Shown: positions 51,423 through 59,814 of the stretch, piece by piece
How positions within the stretch are numbered: position 1 is the stretch's first letter
Layout: the number at the start of each line of letters is the position of its first letter
NCBI GenBank assembly: GCA_046594215.1
Contig: JBKJPX010000069.1
Coordinates: forward strand, 1-64,000
Length of the DNA: 64,000 nt
DNA from: Panacagrimonas sp046594215
GTDB lineage: Bacteria; Pseudomonadota; Gammaproteobacteria; Nevskiales; Nevskiaceae
Reading direction: 5' to 3'
The notes under the pieces: generated by a model
Database searches by the model: none
Told to the model about the DNA's origin: nothing
The model's input: the letters and a program-made list of their open reading frames with translations, nothing else
Translations under genes and position numbers: made by a program

Positions 51423-51764
51423 CTAGGCGTATTTCGCCAGCAGCCGCGCCTTCTCAGCGATGCGCTGACGGATGATCTTCGAGTTCGCAGCTTCGCCGAT
51501 CTCCATCTCGAGACTGCAGGCCATCATCTCGTAGAACGCGCGATCGAGCGCCTTGCGCGCGGCCGAGAGCTGCTGCGCGATCGCGTCGCAGGGCAGGTCC
51601 TGTTCCATCATCGTCAGCACGCCGCGGATCTGGCCCTCGACGCGGCGCAGGCGGTGCACGACTTCCTGCTGGTGCAGGCCGCCGCTGCCGCCCTTGTCAG
51701 CAGCCGTCTTGGCTGCGCGCTTGGCCGCTGGCCGCGGCTTCGCTTTCTTGGGCGCATACCCCAT
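51423..51764 (-). CDS. CsoR/FrmR/CstR-family transcriptional repressor
   Basis: A 113-residue all-helical repressor of the DUF156 family. A basic Ala/Lys tail (residues 1-27) precedes VVHRLRRVEGQIRGVLTMMEQDLPC. Two cysteines, in LPCDAIAQQLS and MMACSLEM, are 24 residues apart, and the His of copper-sensing CsoR is not visible. A two-cysteine site suits persulfide or other thiol sensing (CstR-like). ATG 51764 follows GAGGA. It diverges from the YeeE-type transporter genes across 111 bases and precedes the DUF442 gene, so it probably controls both. Confidence 0.82.
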   Translation of the reverse strand: MGYAPKKAKPRPAAKRAAKTAADKGGSGGLHQQEVVHRLRRVEGQIRGVLTMMEQDLPCDAIAQQLSAARKALDRAFYEMMACSLEMEIGEAANSKIIRQRIAEKARLLAKYA

Positions 51765-51875
51765 GGTGTATCCTCGTTTCGGTCGTTTCCGCGCGGAATC
51801 GCAGGTCGCGATCGGCCACGCAGGCGGCGAGTGTAGAGCGTCATCGGTTCGAAAAGGAGAACGAGGAGGGACATC

Positions 51876-52313
51876 GTGGTCGACCTGGCTTCATGGACGC
51901 GCGCCGGCCTGGGCGGCGCGATGATCGGCATCGCGGCGGCGCTGCTGTTCTCGCTGAACGGCCGCATCGCGGGCGTGAGCGGCGTGCTCGGCACGCTGGT
52001 GCTGGACCGCCCCTCGGGCGAGTCGCCTTGGCGTAGCCTGTTCCTGCTGGGATTGATGATCGGCGCCCTGCTGATGTCAGTGCTGCGGCCGGACCTCGCC
52101 GCGGCGACCCTGCAGACCGGCTGGCCCGGCATGATCGCGGCGGGCCTGATCGTGGGTTTCGGTACGCGCATGGGCACGGGCTGTACCTCGGGCCACGGTG
52201 TCTGCGGAATGGCGAGGCTGTCGACCCGGTCGATCGTTGCGACGATGACTTTCATGGCTAGCGGCTTCGCGACCGTTTTCGTGATGCGCCACGTGATCGG
52301 GGCGGGCTCGTGA
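51876..52313 (+). CDS. YeeE/YedE family sulfur transporter, first half
   Basis: A 145-residue membrane protein with four predicted helices. The sulfur-binding signature GTRMGTGCTSGHGVCGMARLS (near residue 93) has the conserved cysteines found in YeeE/TsuA and PmpA/PmpB proteins, which move thiosulfate or a sulfur species. In many proteobacteria the family is split into two small proteins. The GTG start follows GAGGAGGG. Its stop overlaps the next gene by four bases (GTGA). Confidence 0.85.
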   Translation: MVDLASWTRAGLGGAMIGIAAALLFSLNGRIAGVSGVLGTLVLDRPSGESPWRSLFLLGLMIGALLMSVLRPDLAAATLQTGWPGMIAAGLIVGFGTRMGTGCTSGHGVCGMARLSTRSIVATMTFMASGFATVFVMRHVIGAGS

Positions 52314-52762
52314 AGCCCTTGGTCGCGTTGGTCTCGGGCGTGTTGTTCGGAATGGGACTGATGCTCGGCGGCATGACCGACCCGGCCAAGGTGATCGGCT
52401 TCCTGGACCTCGCGGGTCGCTGGGATCCCTCGCTGGCCTTCGTGATGGGCGGGGCGCTGTGCGTGACCTTCCCGACTTTCCAGCTGCTGCTGCGTTCGCA
52501 GTCGCGTCCTTTGCTGGGCGATCGCTTCCACCTGCCTGCGCGCAAGGACCTCGACGGCCCGCTGATCGGCGGCGCGGTTCTGTTCGGCATCGGTTGGGGC
52601 ATCGCGGGCCTGTGCCCCGGACCGGCAATAGCGAATCTCGTGTTCGGCTCGCCCGAGGTGCTGGGCTTCGTAGTCTCGATGATCGCGGGCATGTGGCTGC
52701 GCGACCGCTTCGCCGCGAAGTCGCCGCCGGGCGCCGCCAACGCGCCGGTCGTGGCGACCTGA
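52310..52762 (+). CDS. YeeE/YedE family (DUF6691) protein, second half
   Basis: A 150-residue membrane protein. VALVSGVLFGMGLMLGGMTDPAKVIGFLDLAG at the start and GWGIAGLCPGPAIANL near residue 98 are the DUF6691/PmpB hallmarks, with one conserved Cys. With the preceding gene it should form a two-part sulfur-compound channel in the inner membrane. The GTG start overlaps the previous stop, which couples translation. A damaged TauE/SafE gene follows. Confidence 0.85.
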   Translation: MKPLVALVSGVLFGMGLMLGGMTDPAKVIGFLDLAGRWDPSLAFVMGGALCVTFPTFQLLLRSQSRPLLGDRFHLPARKDLDGPLIGGAVLFGIGWGIAGLCPGPAIANLVFGSPEVLGFVVSMIAGMWLRDRFAAKSPPGAANAPVVAT

Positions 52763-52805
52763 TCTTCCGCCAGATCGTTTTCGATGGTCCGACCGCGGCC
52801 GCGCC

Positions 52806-53162
52806 TTGTCGGTCGTGGGGCTGGGTAGGGGATTCCTGTCGGGCCTGTGCGGCATCGGCGTCGGCTTCCTGATCGTGCCGGTGCTGCGCAAGGTCCAAGG
52901 TCGCCGATCTGCAGACGGATGCGGCGATCGCAACGTCGACGACGGTCATGGCGCTCGTCAGTGGAAGCACGGCCATCGCCGCCGCGATCGCGGGACACAT
53001 GCCTGGACCGGCGCGCTGCTGTTCTCGCTCGGCGCCATCGTGGACATGCTGAGCGGGCGCCTGTTCGCCAGGCGCGTTGCCGGTGCACGACTTCAGCAGG
53101 GCTTCGCTCTGCTCACGCCAGCGGCTGCGATCGCGGTCGCAGCGAAAGCCCTGGCCCACTGA
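52806..53162 (+). pseudogene. Frameshifted and truncated TauE/SafE sulfite exporter permease
   Basis: The first part reads VVGLGRGFLSGLCGIGVGFL, the N-terminal glycine motif of TauE/SafE permeases. The matching middle (DLQTDAAIATSTTVMALVSG) is in another frame from about 52895 to 53010. The end (TGALLFSLGAIVDMLSGRLF) is back in the first frame. So two compensating frameshifts are present. The whole is ~120 codons against ~250 for the family, so part is deleted too. It probably once worked with the adjacent sulfur genes. Sequencing error could explain the shifts but not the short length. Confidence 0.7.
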
Positions 53163-53259
53163 ACGGAACGCGCACCTGAAGCCGCGCTGGAAGCCGAGAA
53201 CGGCCCGGGTCGCCAGCCCCACCGCGCCGATGTCCGGCACGCGCGGCCTCAACGCCGCT

Positions 53260-54054
53260 TCAGACCGAGTAGCGGCACAGCGTCTCGCCGCCATCCAGGC
53301 GGATCAGGTCGCCGTGAATGTAGCTCGACTCGTCCGAGGCGAGGAACACCGCGAGATCCGCCACGTCCTTGGACTCGCCCCAGCGGCGCAGCGGGATGCT
53401 CTCGACGAAGAAATTATCGAAGTCCTTGTCGTCGAACAGCGCGCGGGTCAGCGCGGTCTTCGCGTAGGTCGGGCAGATGCCGTTGACGCGAATCTTGTCG
53501 CGGCCGTACTCGATGGCGAGGCAGCGCGTGAGGTTGGCCTGTCCGCCCTTGGAGATGTTGTAGACCGACTGCTTGGGATGGCCTTGCAGGCCGGCGGTCG
53601 ATACAAGGTTGATCATGTTGCCTCCGCGGCCCTGCTTGAGGAACACCTTGATCGCCTCTTGTGCACCGATCCAGGTCCCGCGCACGTTGACGTTCCAGCA
53701 GGCGTCGAACTCGTCGTCCGTGAACTCGTGGAACATCTTGCCGCCGCGGTAGATGCCGGCGTTGTTGAACATGATGTCGAGGCCGCCGAAGCGATCGGTC
53801 GCGGTCTTGAGCATGGCCTGGACTTCGCCGCGATTGGTGACGTCGCAACGCACGAACTCGGCTTGGCCACCAGCAGCCCGGATCTCGTCGACCGTGGTCT
53901 TCTGCGGAGTCTCCTCGAATCCCCCGGCCAGCGGCGTGGGCTGCAGGTCGCCGACGACGACCCTGGCGCCCTCGCGGGCGTAGGCGATGGCGATGGCCCG
54001 GCCGAAGCCGGAACTGGCGCCGGTGACGACGGCGACGCGATTCTTCAGGCGCAT
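53260..54054 (-). CDS. Short-chain dehydrogenase/reductase (SDR)
   Basis: A 264-residue classical SDR. The cofactor motif is VVTGASSGFGRAI near residue 8, FNNAGIYRGG near residue 95 follows, and the active site has Ser in LVSTAGLQGH and YNISK near residue 165. It would oxidise or reduce an alcohol/ketone with NAD(P). The insert after GDLQPTPLAGGFEETPQKT lengthens the first loop. ATG 54054 follows GAGGAGAAC. No operon partner is beside it. Confidence 0.88.
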   Translation of the reverse strand: MRLKNRVAVVTGASSGFGRAIAIAYAREGARVVVGDLQPTPLAGGFEETPQKTTVDEIRAAGGQAEFVRCDVTNRGEVQAMLKTATDRFGGLDIMFNNAGIYRGGKMFHEFTDDEFDACWNVNVRGTWIGAQEAIKVFLKQGRGGNMINLVSTAGLQGHPKQSVYNISKGGQANLTRCLAIEYGRDKIRVNGICPTYAKTALTRALFDDKDFDNFFVESIPLRRWGESKDVADLAVFLASDESSYIHGDLIRLDGGETLCRYSV

Positions 54055-54605
54055 GAGACTGTTCTCCTCGTGGCGTGTCCGCGCGCCGAGAATGGAATTT
54101 CCGGCCCCCGGACTCTGGAGACGAAGATGCTAGCAAGCGCTCGAAGGCCGAAAGCAGCGTGCAAGCCCTCGATCTGCCCGAGCGGATTGGCGCTGGCAGG
54201 CGCCTCCTTCTCCAGAATCAGTCGCAGCTCACGGCGGGCTGACGGCGCTCCCGAGATCACGCACCAGTTGCCCATGCGTTAGTCACGCCCATCGCCTCGA
54301 ACACGAGCGTGTCGGCTCGGCAGTCGCGCACCCCCGGCGAACTCCGGGAGATGCAGCCGCTGATACGCATTCGGATTCGCTGGATTGTCGGTGCAATGGA
54401 AGGCCCGAGTTCTGAAGATCTCAATTCCTGTGTACGCGAAATCGGCGCGCCCAGAACTGCTTGGGCCGGATAAGCTTTCGCAGGCAGTGAGCACGAGCGG
54501 CGAGTGGACGGCCTGGACTGCTCCGTGCGCCCAACGTTTTCCGGGTCCGCTTGGAGGCCCCCAGTAACAGATAAGGAACCGGCTTCGACCGGACTCGGAG
54601 GAGAC
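54055..54605. other. Gap of 551 bases with a possible gene relic
   Basis: No intact gene was found. On the minus strand around 54290-54450 a stretch reads with protein-like composition (YTGIEIFRTRAFHC, then NPANPNAYQRLHLPEF) but has no start or clear family. It may be a decayed gene. A CCCGG/CCGGG dyad lies near 54333-54348. No promoter was fixed for the phosphotransferase gene that follows. Confidence 0.35.
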
Positions 54606-55682
54606 ATGAACAACCCCGTTCCGGTGATTGCGCCTGACCTGATCACGCCGGCCTGGATGACGAACGCGCTCGCGTGCGGTGGCGTGGACGCTCGTGTCCG
54701 GTCGATTACGCAGAAGCCGGTGGGCACCGGCCAGCTGGGTGAGACACGCCGGTTCGAACTGGCGTACGAGGGCTCGCGACCCTCCGGGGCGCCGACGACC
54801 CTGATCGGCAAATTTCCGTCGGCGGACCCGGTGTCGGCCGAGACCGGACGCAATCTGGGCATCTACCGCACCGAAGTGATGTTCTACCGCGAGCTGGCGC
54901 CGCGCACGCAGATCCGCACGCCTCGCGCCTATGTCGCCGAGATCGACGATGCCGACCGCTTTGTGCTTCTGTTCGAGGACCTTGCGCCCGCGCAGCAGGG
55001 AGACCAGATGGGCGGCTGCTCGCTGGAGGAGGCGCGCAAGGCCTTGCAGGAAGCTGTCCTTCTGCACGCGCCGTTCTGGAACGACGAGAGCCTGTTGAGG
55101 CGGTCCTGGGTGCAGGTTCCAGCGGGCGCGCAGGGTTTCTACACCACCGATCTCATCGAGCGGTCCTGGCGGCACGTGCAGCAGAACTACACGGGCGCCC
55201 TGACGGCGGAAGTCCAGCAGGTCTGCGATCGCTACGTTCGTAACCACGCCTGGTGGAACCGGCCGCGCGATCTTCCAAAATGCTTTTCGCACAACGATTT
55301 CCGGCTCGACAATATGCTCATCGGCGGGGCCGACGGGCGCGTGGCGATCGTCGACTGGCAGACCGCCAGTTTTCTCGGCGCCGGCATGGACGTCGCCTAT
55401 TTTCTGGGTGGCTCCTTCGACAGGGCAACGCGAAGACAGCACGAACGCTCGCTGCTGGCGGGGTACCACGACGGCCTCGTTGCTCACGGCGTGCGGGATT
55501 ACAGCTTCGAGCGCCTGCTGCGTGATTACGCGCACTACAGCTTTGCCGCGATCGCGGTGGCGATTGCGGCGACGGTGATCGTCAAGCGCACCGAGCGCGG
55601 CGACCGCATGCTCATGCAGATGGTGACGGGCGCTGCGCTGCAGGCGCTCGACAATCACGCGCTCGACGACCTGCCGGCATGA
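54606..55682 (+). CDS. Aminoglycoside phosphotransferase (APH)-family kinase-like protein
   Basis: A 358-residue APH/choline-kinase-like protein. The catalytic loop CFSHNDFRLDNMLIGG (near residue 225) has the HxDxxxxN pattern, followed by AIVDWQTASF, the metal-binding Asp region. The N-lobe carries TLIGKFP with a candidate ATP-binding Lys. Family members phosphorylate small molecules or are linked to acyl-CoA and sterol metabolism; the substrate is not evident. ATG 54606 has GGAGGA upstream. It is not necessarily an antibiotic-resistance gene. Confidence 0.8.
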   Translation: MNNPVPVIAPDLITPAWMTNALACGGVDARVRSITQKPVGTGQLGETRRFELAYEGSRPSGAPTTLIGKFPSADPVSAETGRNLGIYRTEVMFYRELAPRTQIRTPRAYVAEIDDADRFVLLFEDLAPAQQGDQMGGCSLEEARKALQEAVLLHAPFWNDESLLRRSWVQVPAGAQGFYTTDLIERSWRHVQQNYTGALTAEVQQVCDRYVRNHAWWNRPRDLPKCFSHNDFRLDNMLIGGADGRVAIVDWQTASFLGAGMDVAYFLGGSFDRATRRQHERSLLAGYHDGLVAHGVRDYSFERLLRDYAHYSFAAIAVAIAATVIVKRTERGDRMLMQMVTGAALQALDNHALDDLPA

Positions 55683-55721
55683 GCGGGCGGGGCGGCCGGC
55701 CGATCAACCCGTCCCTCTCGG

Positions 55722-56315
55722 CTAGGCGCTCTTTCGGGCCGCGATGGACGTGATGGTCGTCGTGGAACGCTGCTTCTTCGCCGCGAAGTGCAGCAGGAAT
55801 TCCATCTGGTCGGCCAGGATCCGCCGATTGGACAGGATCAGGTACTCGGCGAGGTTGGGCGTGTACGGCACCGCCAGCAGCTTCATGTTGGCTTCTTCGG
55901 GCGTGCGGTCGGCCTTGCGATGATTGCAGCGCTCGCAGGCAGTGACGCAGTTCTCCCAGATGCCCAGGCCGCCGCGCGATGCGGGCACGACGTGGTCGCG
56001 CGTGAGCTTCGAGACGTGGAACTGCTGGCCGCAGTACAGGCAGAGATTGCGGTCGCGCTGGAACAGCGTACGGTTGGTCAGCAGCGGCGTGCCGCTGGCG
56101 AACTTCCGCGTGCGATCGGCCACTGCGATGATCGAACCGATCTCGAAGCTCGAGCGATGGCCGGTGCGCGCGCACATGCCGCCGAGGATTCGGAAACGTT
56201 CTTCCCCGGCTTCCCAGCAAACCCGTTCGCGTGCATACAGCGTCACCGCCGATTGCCAGCGGATCCAGGCGACCGGCTGGCCGCCTGCGTCGAGCTTGAG
56301 GATGGAAGGAATCAT
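55722..56315 (-). CDS. HNH endonuclease family protein
   Basis: A 197-residue protein with an HNH domain at ~100-160: LCLYCGQQFHVSKLTRDHVVPASRGG, then WENCVTACERCNHRKADRTPEEA. The zinc-binding CxxC pairs and the catalytic DHVVP His are all present. This single-domain type, starting IPSILKLDAGGQPVAWI, is common in proteobacterial chromosomes, with unknown physiological substrate. ATG 56315 fits the family start; ATG 56378 would add 21 residues that include a hairpin. It is the last gene of a minus-strand run after the alpha-E gene. Confidence 0.82.
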   Translation of the reverse strand: MIPSILKLDAGGQPVAWIRWQSAVTLYARERVCWEAGEERFRILGGMCARTGHRSSFEIGSIIAVADRTRKFASGTPLLTNRTLFQRDRNLCLYCGQQFHVSKLTRDHVVPASRGGLGIWENCVTACERCNHRKADRTPEEANMKLLAVPYTPNLAEYLILSNRRILADQMEFLLHFAAKKQRSTTTITSIAARKSA

Positions 56316-56353
56316 GGGCTTGCCGCGCAATTCCGAGAAACGGCCTCGCATTG

Positions 56354-56371
56354 ATGAGGCGAATGCCTCAT
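56354..56371. terminator. Short hairpin before the HNH gene
   Basis: ATGAGGC (56354-56360) and GCCTCAT (56365-56371) flank GAAT. It lies about 77 bases downstream of the alpha-E gene stop on the minus strand. No T-run follows, so the role is uncertain. Confidence 0.35.
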
Positions 56372-56447
56372 GCATCAAGGGAATCTGCCCGTTTTGCGTG
56401 AAGGCTACAAGGCGCGATCGGATACCGGGTCCGTGCCCCGACGCCTT

Positions 56448-57386
56448 TTACGCGGTCGCGGCGCGGAAATAGGCTTGGGCAAAGGCTGCGTGCATCTCGC
56501 CGAGACCGATCTGGATCTCGTCGATGAGTTCGGACAGGCCCTTCTCCACGAGTCGATCGATGTTCGCGTCCTGCACCAGCGCGCGCACGCGCCACAGCGT
56601 GCGTTCGACGTTGCGGTTCTGCGGCAGGTGGGGCAGGCAGGCGCCCACGGCGCCCAGGCAGAACATCACGCTGCGTGGAAATTCGCGGTTCTGGAGCAGG
56701 AAGCGCAGTACGCCGGTACGGTTGACGCGCGCGCGTACGTGGCGGCGGTACATCTGGTACGCGGTGAGCGAGCGCAGCACGCTCATCCACTGGATGTTGT
56801 AGAACGGCGCGAGGTCTTGGCGGCCGCTCGAGTCGATGAGCGAGGTCGAGCGCACGTCGAGGATGCGCGTGGTCATGTCGGCCTGCTCGACATTGGTTCC
56901 AACCTTCAGGAACTGGAAGCCGACGTCGCGGCTCATGTTTGTGGTCAGCGTGCCGTAGACCAGCACCGAGCCGTCGATGACGCGCTGCAGGAATTCCTGT
57001 CGGCGCGTGCGCGAGGTGACCATCTCGCCGCGGCCCTGCACGAAGTAGTGCAGATCGTTGAGCTTCTCCCACACTTCGCGCGGCATCGAGTCCCGCACCG
57101 TGCGCAGGATCTCTCTTGCCGCGTGCAGCGACGACAGGATGGAGCCGCCGTTGCGCTCGTCGAGCATCAGGAAGCGCAGGATGTTGGCTTCCGTGACGTC
57201 GCTGTAATGCTCCTTGTAGGTCTCGTCGGCACCGACGATCTGGATCAGCGGCTCCCAGCCCATGGTCATGCCCTTGGGCAGATCCAGCAGCAGGTTGGCG
57301 TTGACGTTGATCAGGCGCGCCGTGTTCTCGGCGCGCTGCAAGTAGCGTCCGAACCAGTACAGGCTGTCAGCGACTCTGGACAGCAT
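56448..57386 (-). CDS. Alpha-E domain-containing protein
   Basis: A 312-residue all-helical protein of the DUF403/alpha-E family. LSRVADSLYWFGRYLQRAENTARL at the start is the family signature. Alpha-E genes almost always sit beside a circularly permuted ATP-grasp gene, as here, and the pair is thought to build a small peptide-like compound. The ATG overlaps the ATP-grasp stop codon (TGATG), so the two are translationally coupled. The transglutaminase-like and proteasome-type genes often found with this pair are absent. Confidence 0.88.
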   Translation of the reverse strand: MLSRVADSLYWFGRYLQRAENTARLINVNANLLLDLPKGMTMGWEPLIQIVGADETYKEHYSDVTEANILRFLMLDERNGGSILSSLHAAREILRTVRDSMPREVWEKLNDLHYFVQGRGEMVTSRTRRQEFLQRVIDGSVLVYGTLTTNMSRDVGFQFLKVGTNVEQADMTTRILDVRSTSLIDSSGRQDLAPFYNIQWMSVLRSLTAYQMYRRHVRARVNRTGVLRFLLQNREFPRSVMFCLGAVGACLPHLPQNRNVERTLWRVRALVQDANIDRLVEKGLSELIDEIQIGLGEMHAAFAQAYFRAATA

Positions 57387-58900
57387 CAGCGTGGGCCCGA
57401 AGTCTGGGACTGCGACGGCGATGGCGTCAGCGGATGCGCCACGGCGTCGGCCTCGACGTCGACCACCCAAGTGTCCTTGGCCCCACCGCCCTGCGAGGAA
57501 TTCACGACCAGCGATCCGCGCGTCATGGCTACACGCGTCAGACCGCCGGTGGTCACGTACGTGGAGTCGCCGCGCGACAGAATGAAAGGGCGCAGGTCCA
57601 GGTGACGCGCTTCAACCGTGTCGTCGTTCATCAGGGTGGGTGCGGTCGACAGCGCCAGCGTGGGCTGGGCCATGTAGTTGCGCGGGTTGGCCTCGATCAG
57701 CGCGCGGAATTTCTCGCGCTCTTCCTTCGCGGCGCGCGGACCGATCAGCATCCCGTAGCCCCCGGATTCGTTGGCTGGCTTGACCACGACCTTGTCGAGA
57801 TTCGCCAACACATGGCTGCGATCCTTGGGGTTCATGCACAGCCAGCTCGGGACGTTGGGTAAGATTGCGTCTTCGCCCAGGTAGTACTTGATCATCGCGG
57901 GCACGAAGGCGTAGACGACCTTGTCGTCGGCCACGCCGGCGCCGGGTGCATTGGCCAGGCCCAGGCGGCCCTTGAGCCAGGAGCGCATTAGTCCCTTGCA
58001 GCCCAGCGCCGAGTCCTCACGGAAGACCTCGGGGTCCAAGAACAGGTCATCGATGCGCCGGTAGATCACGTCAACGCGCTTGGATCCGTAGATCGTGCGC
58101 ATGTAGGTGCAGTCGTCGTCGGCCACGAACAGATCCGAGCCTTCCACCAGCTCGATGCCCATCTGCTGCGCGAGCCAGGCGTGCTCGAAGTACGCGCTGT
58201 TATAGATGCCCGGCGTGAGCAGGACGATGTTGGGTTGGTCCAGCGGGCGAGGAGACATCGCAACCAGCATGTCGTAGAGCTGGGCCGGATAGTCGTCCAC
58301 CGGCAGGATCGTGGTGTTCTCAAACAGTTCGGGGAACACGCGCTTCATGACCAGGCGATTCTCGACCATGTAGCTCACGCCCGAAGGAACGCGCAGGTTG
58401 TCCTCGAGTACGTACAGGGTGCCGTCCTTGTCCCGCACCAGGTCCGATCCGCAGATGTGCGCCCACACGTTGTGCTTGGGCTTCATGCCTACGCACTGTT
58501 TTCGGAAATTCACCGACTCATGGAGCAGCTCAGCCGGGAAGATCTTGTCCTTGATGATCTTCTGCTCGTTGTAGATGTCCTGGATGAACAGGTTGAGCGC
58601 GGCCGAGCGCTGTTTGAGCCCGGCTTCGGTCTTTTCCCACTCACGGCGCGGGATCACGCGCGGGATCACGTCGAAGGGCCAGGCCCGGTCGACGTTCTTG
58701 CCCTCGCTGTAGACCGTGAAGCTGATACCCATGACCTTGATCGCCAACTCCGCCGCGAGCCTGCGCTCGGCCAGCTCGGCGTTGGTCAAGTCATCCAGGT
58801 ATTCGGCCAGCCGGCGCGCAGCCGGCCGCGGAAGCCCCGGCCCCTCGAACAGTTCGTCGTAGAAGTCTTCGCAGCGGTACTGCTGCCAGTCGATGGCCAT
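57386..58900 (-). CDS. Circularly permuted type 2 ATP-grasp protein
   Basis: A 504-residue DUF404/DUF407 ATP-grasp enzyme. DDLFLDPEVFREDSALGC near residue 285, VVVKPANESGGYGMLIGP near residue 375 (ATP-binding Lys and Gly loop) and VYVLEDNLRVPSGVSYMVENR near residue 160 are characteristic. Such enzymes join a carboxylate to an amine with ATP, probably forming an amide in an unknown peptide. The last ~20 residues (SPSQSQTSGPR) are low complexity. The gene starts the minus-strand unit with alpha-E and is divergent from minC. Confidence 0.88.
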   Translation of the reverse strand: MAIDWQQYRCEDFYDELFEGPGLPRPAARRLAEYLDDLTNAELAERRLAAELAIKVMGISFTVYSEGKNVDRAWPFDVIPRVIPRREWEKTEAGLKQRSAALNLFIQDIYNEQKIIKDKIFPAELLHESVNFRKQCVGMKPKHNVWAHICGSDLVRDKDGTLYVLEDNLRVPSGVSYMVENRLVMKRVFPELFENTTILPVDDYPAQLYDMLVAMSPRPLDQPNIVLLTPGIYNSAYFEHAWLAQQMGIELVEGSDLFVADDDCTYMRTIYGSKRVDVIYRRIDDLFLDPEVFREDSALGCKGLMRSWLKGRLGLANAPGAGVADDKVVYAFVPAMIKYYLGEDAILPNVPSWLCMNPKDRSHVLANLDKVVVKPANESGGYGMLIGPRAAKEEREKFRALIEANPRNYMAQPTLALSTAPTLMNDDTVEARHLDLRPFILSRGDSTYVTTGGLTRVAMTRGSLVVNSSQGGGAKDTWVVDVEADAVAHPLTPSPSQSQTSGPR

Positions 58901-59005
58901 GCGCTTGAGGCGCCGAGAATATTTTTAGAGGTCGAAAGCTACCTTAAAAAGCGACGCAAAACACAGGCCACCGGGGTAAACTCGTTCAAACAAACGGGTC
59001 GCTAC

Positions 59006-59722
59006 ATGACGAAGTCCAGACCTGCCCTCGAATTCAAGGGCCGCATGTTGTCCATTACCCGGGTCCGCATCCTGGATGAGGATCCGACGGCGATCGAAGC
59101 CCAGCTCAAGATCTTCAAGCGCAGCGTCGGCGAAGCCGCCGAAGGGCTGCCGCTGCTGATCGAGTCCGAATCGCTGGTCGCGCTGAAGCCCATCCTGGCG
59201 GCGATGCGAGGCGTCGGGCTGCAGCCAGTAGCCGTAATGGAGGGCCCGCTGACAGTCGCCGGGCGTGAGAATGGGTTGGCGGTGCTGTCCAACGACATGA
59301 TCTCTGAGACCGCGCTGCGCTCCAGCGCGCCTGCCGAACCGGCGCGGGCCGCGCCCCCGGCATCTGCGCCCACCGTCCTGGCCGAGCGCAGGCCCGCGCG
59401 CGTGGTGACCGAGCCAATCCGCTCCGGGCAGCAGATCTACGCTGAGTCCGCCGACCTGATCGTGATGACCACGGTCAGCCCGGGCGCCGAGGTGATTGCC
59501 GACGGCTGCGTGCACGTTTACGGTCCGCTCCGCGGACGCGCAATCGCAGGCGCGCGCGGTGACATCCACGCGCGCGTCTTCTGCCGGCGCATGGAAGCCG
59601 AGCTCATGGCCGTGGCGGGGATCTACGCGGTGGCCGACCAGATGCAGGGCGCGTTGCGCGGGGTCGCTGCGCAGGCCTACCTGAAGGATGGCGTCCTGAA
59701 GATCGACAAGCTGGATTGGTAG
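59006..59722 (+). CDS. minC: Septum site-determining protein MinC
   Basis: MinC blocks FtsZ ring formation away from mid-cell. The 238-residue protein has the N-terminal FtsZ-binding domain (residues ~8-105), a Pro/Ala linker, and the C-terminal beta-helix with VHVYGPLRGRAIAGARGD near residue 170 and ARVFCRRMEAELMAVAG, which binds MinD. ATG 59006 is chosen; longer open codons upstream are the shadow of the ATP-grasp gene. minD follows after 92 bases. Confidence 0.93.
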   Translation: MTKSRPALEFKGRMLSITRVRILDEDPTAIEAQLKIFKRSVGEAAEGLPLLIESESLVALKPILAAMRGVGLQPVAVMEGPLTVAGRENGLAVLSNDMISETALRSSAPAEPARAAPPASAPTVLAERRPARVVTEPIRSGQQIYAESADLIVMTTVSPGAEVIADGCVHVYGPLRGRAIAGARGDIHARVFCRRMEAELMAVAGIYAVADQMQGALRGVAAQAYLKDGVLKIDKLDW

Positions 59723-59814
59723 AGCGGGTCGCGCGCGTCGTGGCCTGGATGGATCCAACTAACGCGTCGCGTGCATCCGGCGAGGCGTGACAACAACATA
59801 GAAGAGGGTTTCAA

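Noticed and set aside
54606..55682. Antibiotic resistance by aminoglycoside phosphotransferase
   Set aside because: Only the general kinase fold is recognisable; chromosomal relatives with other substrates are common, and no mobile context is present.
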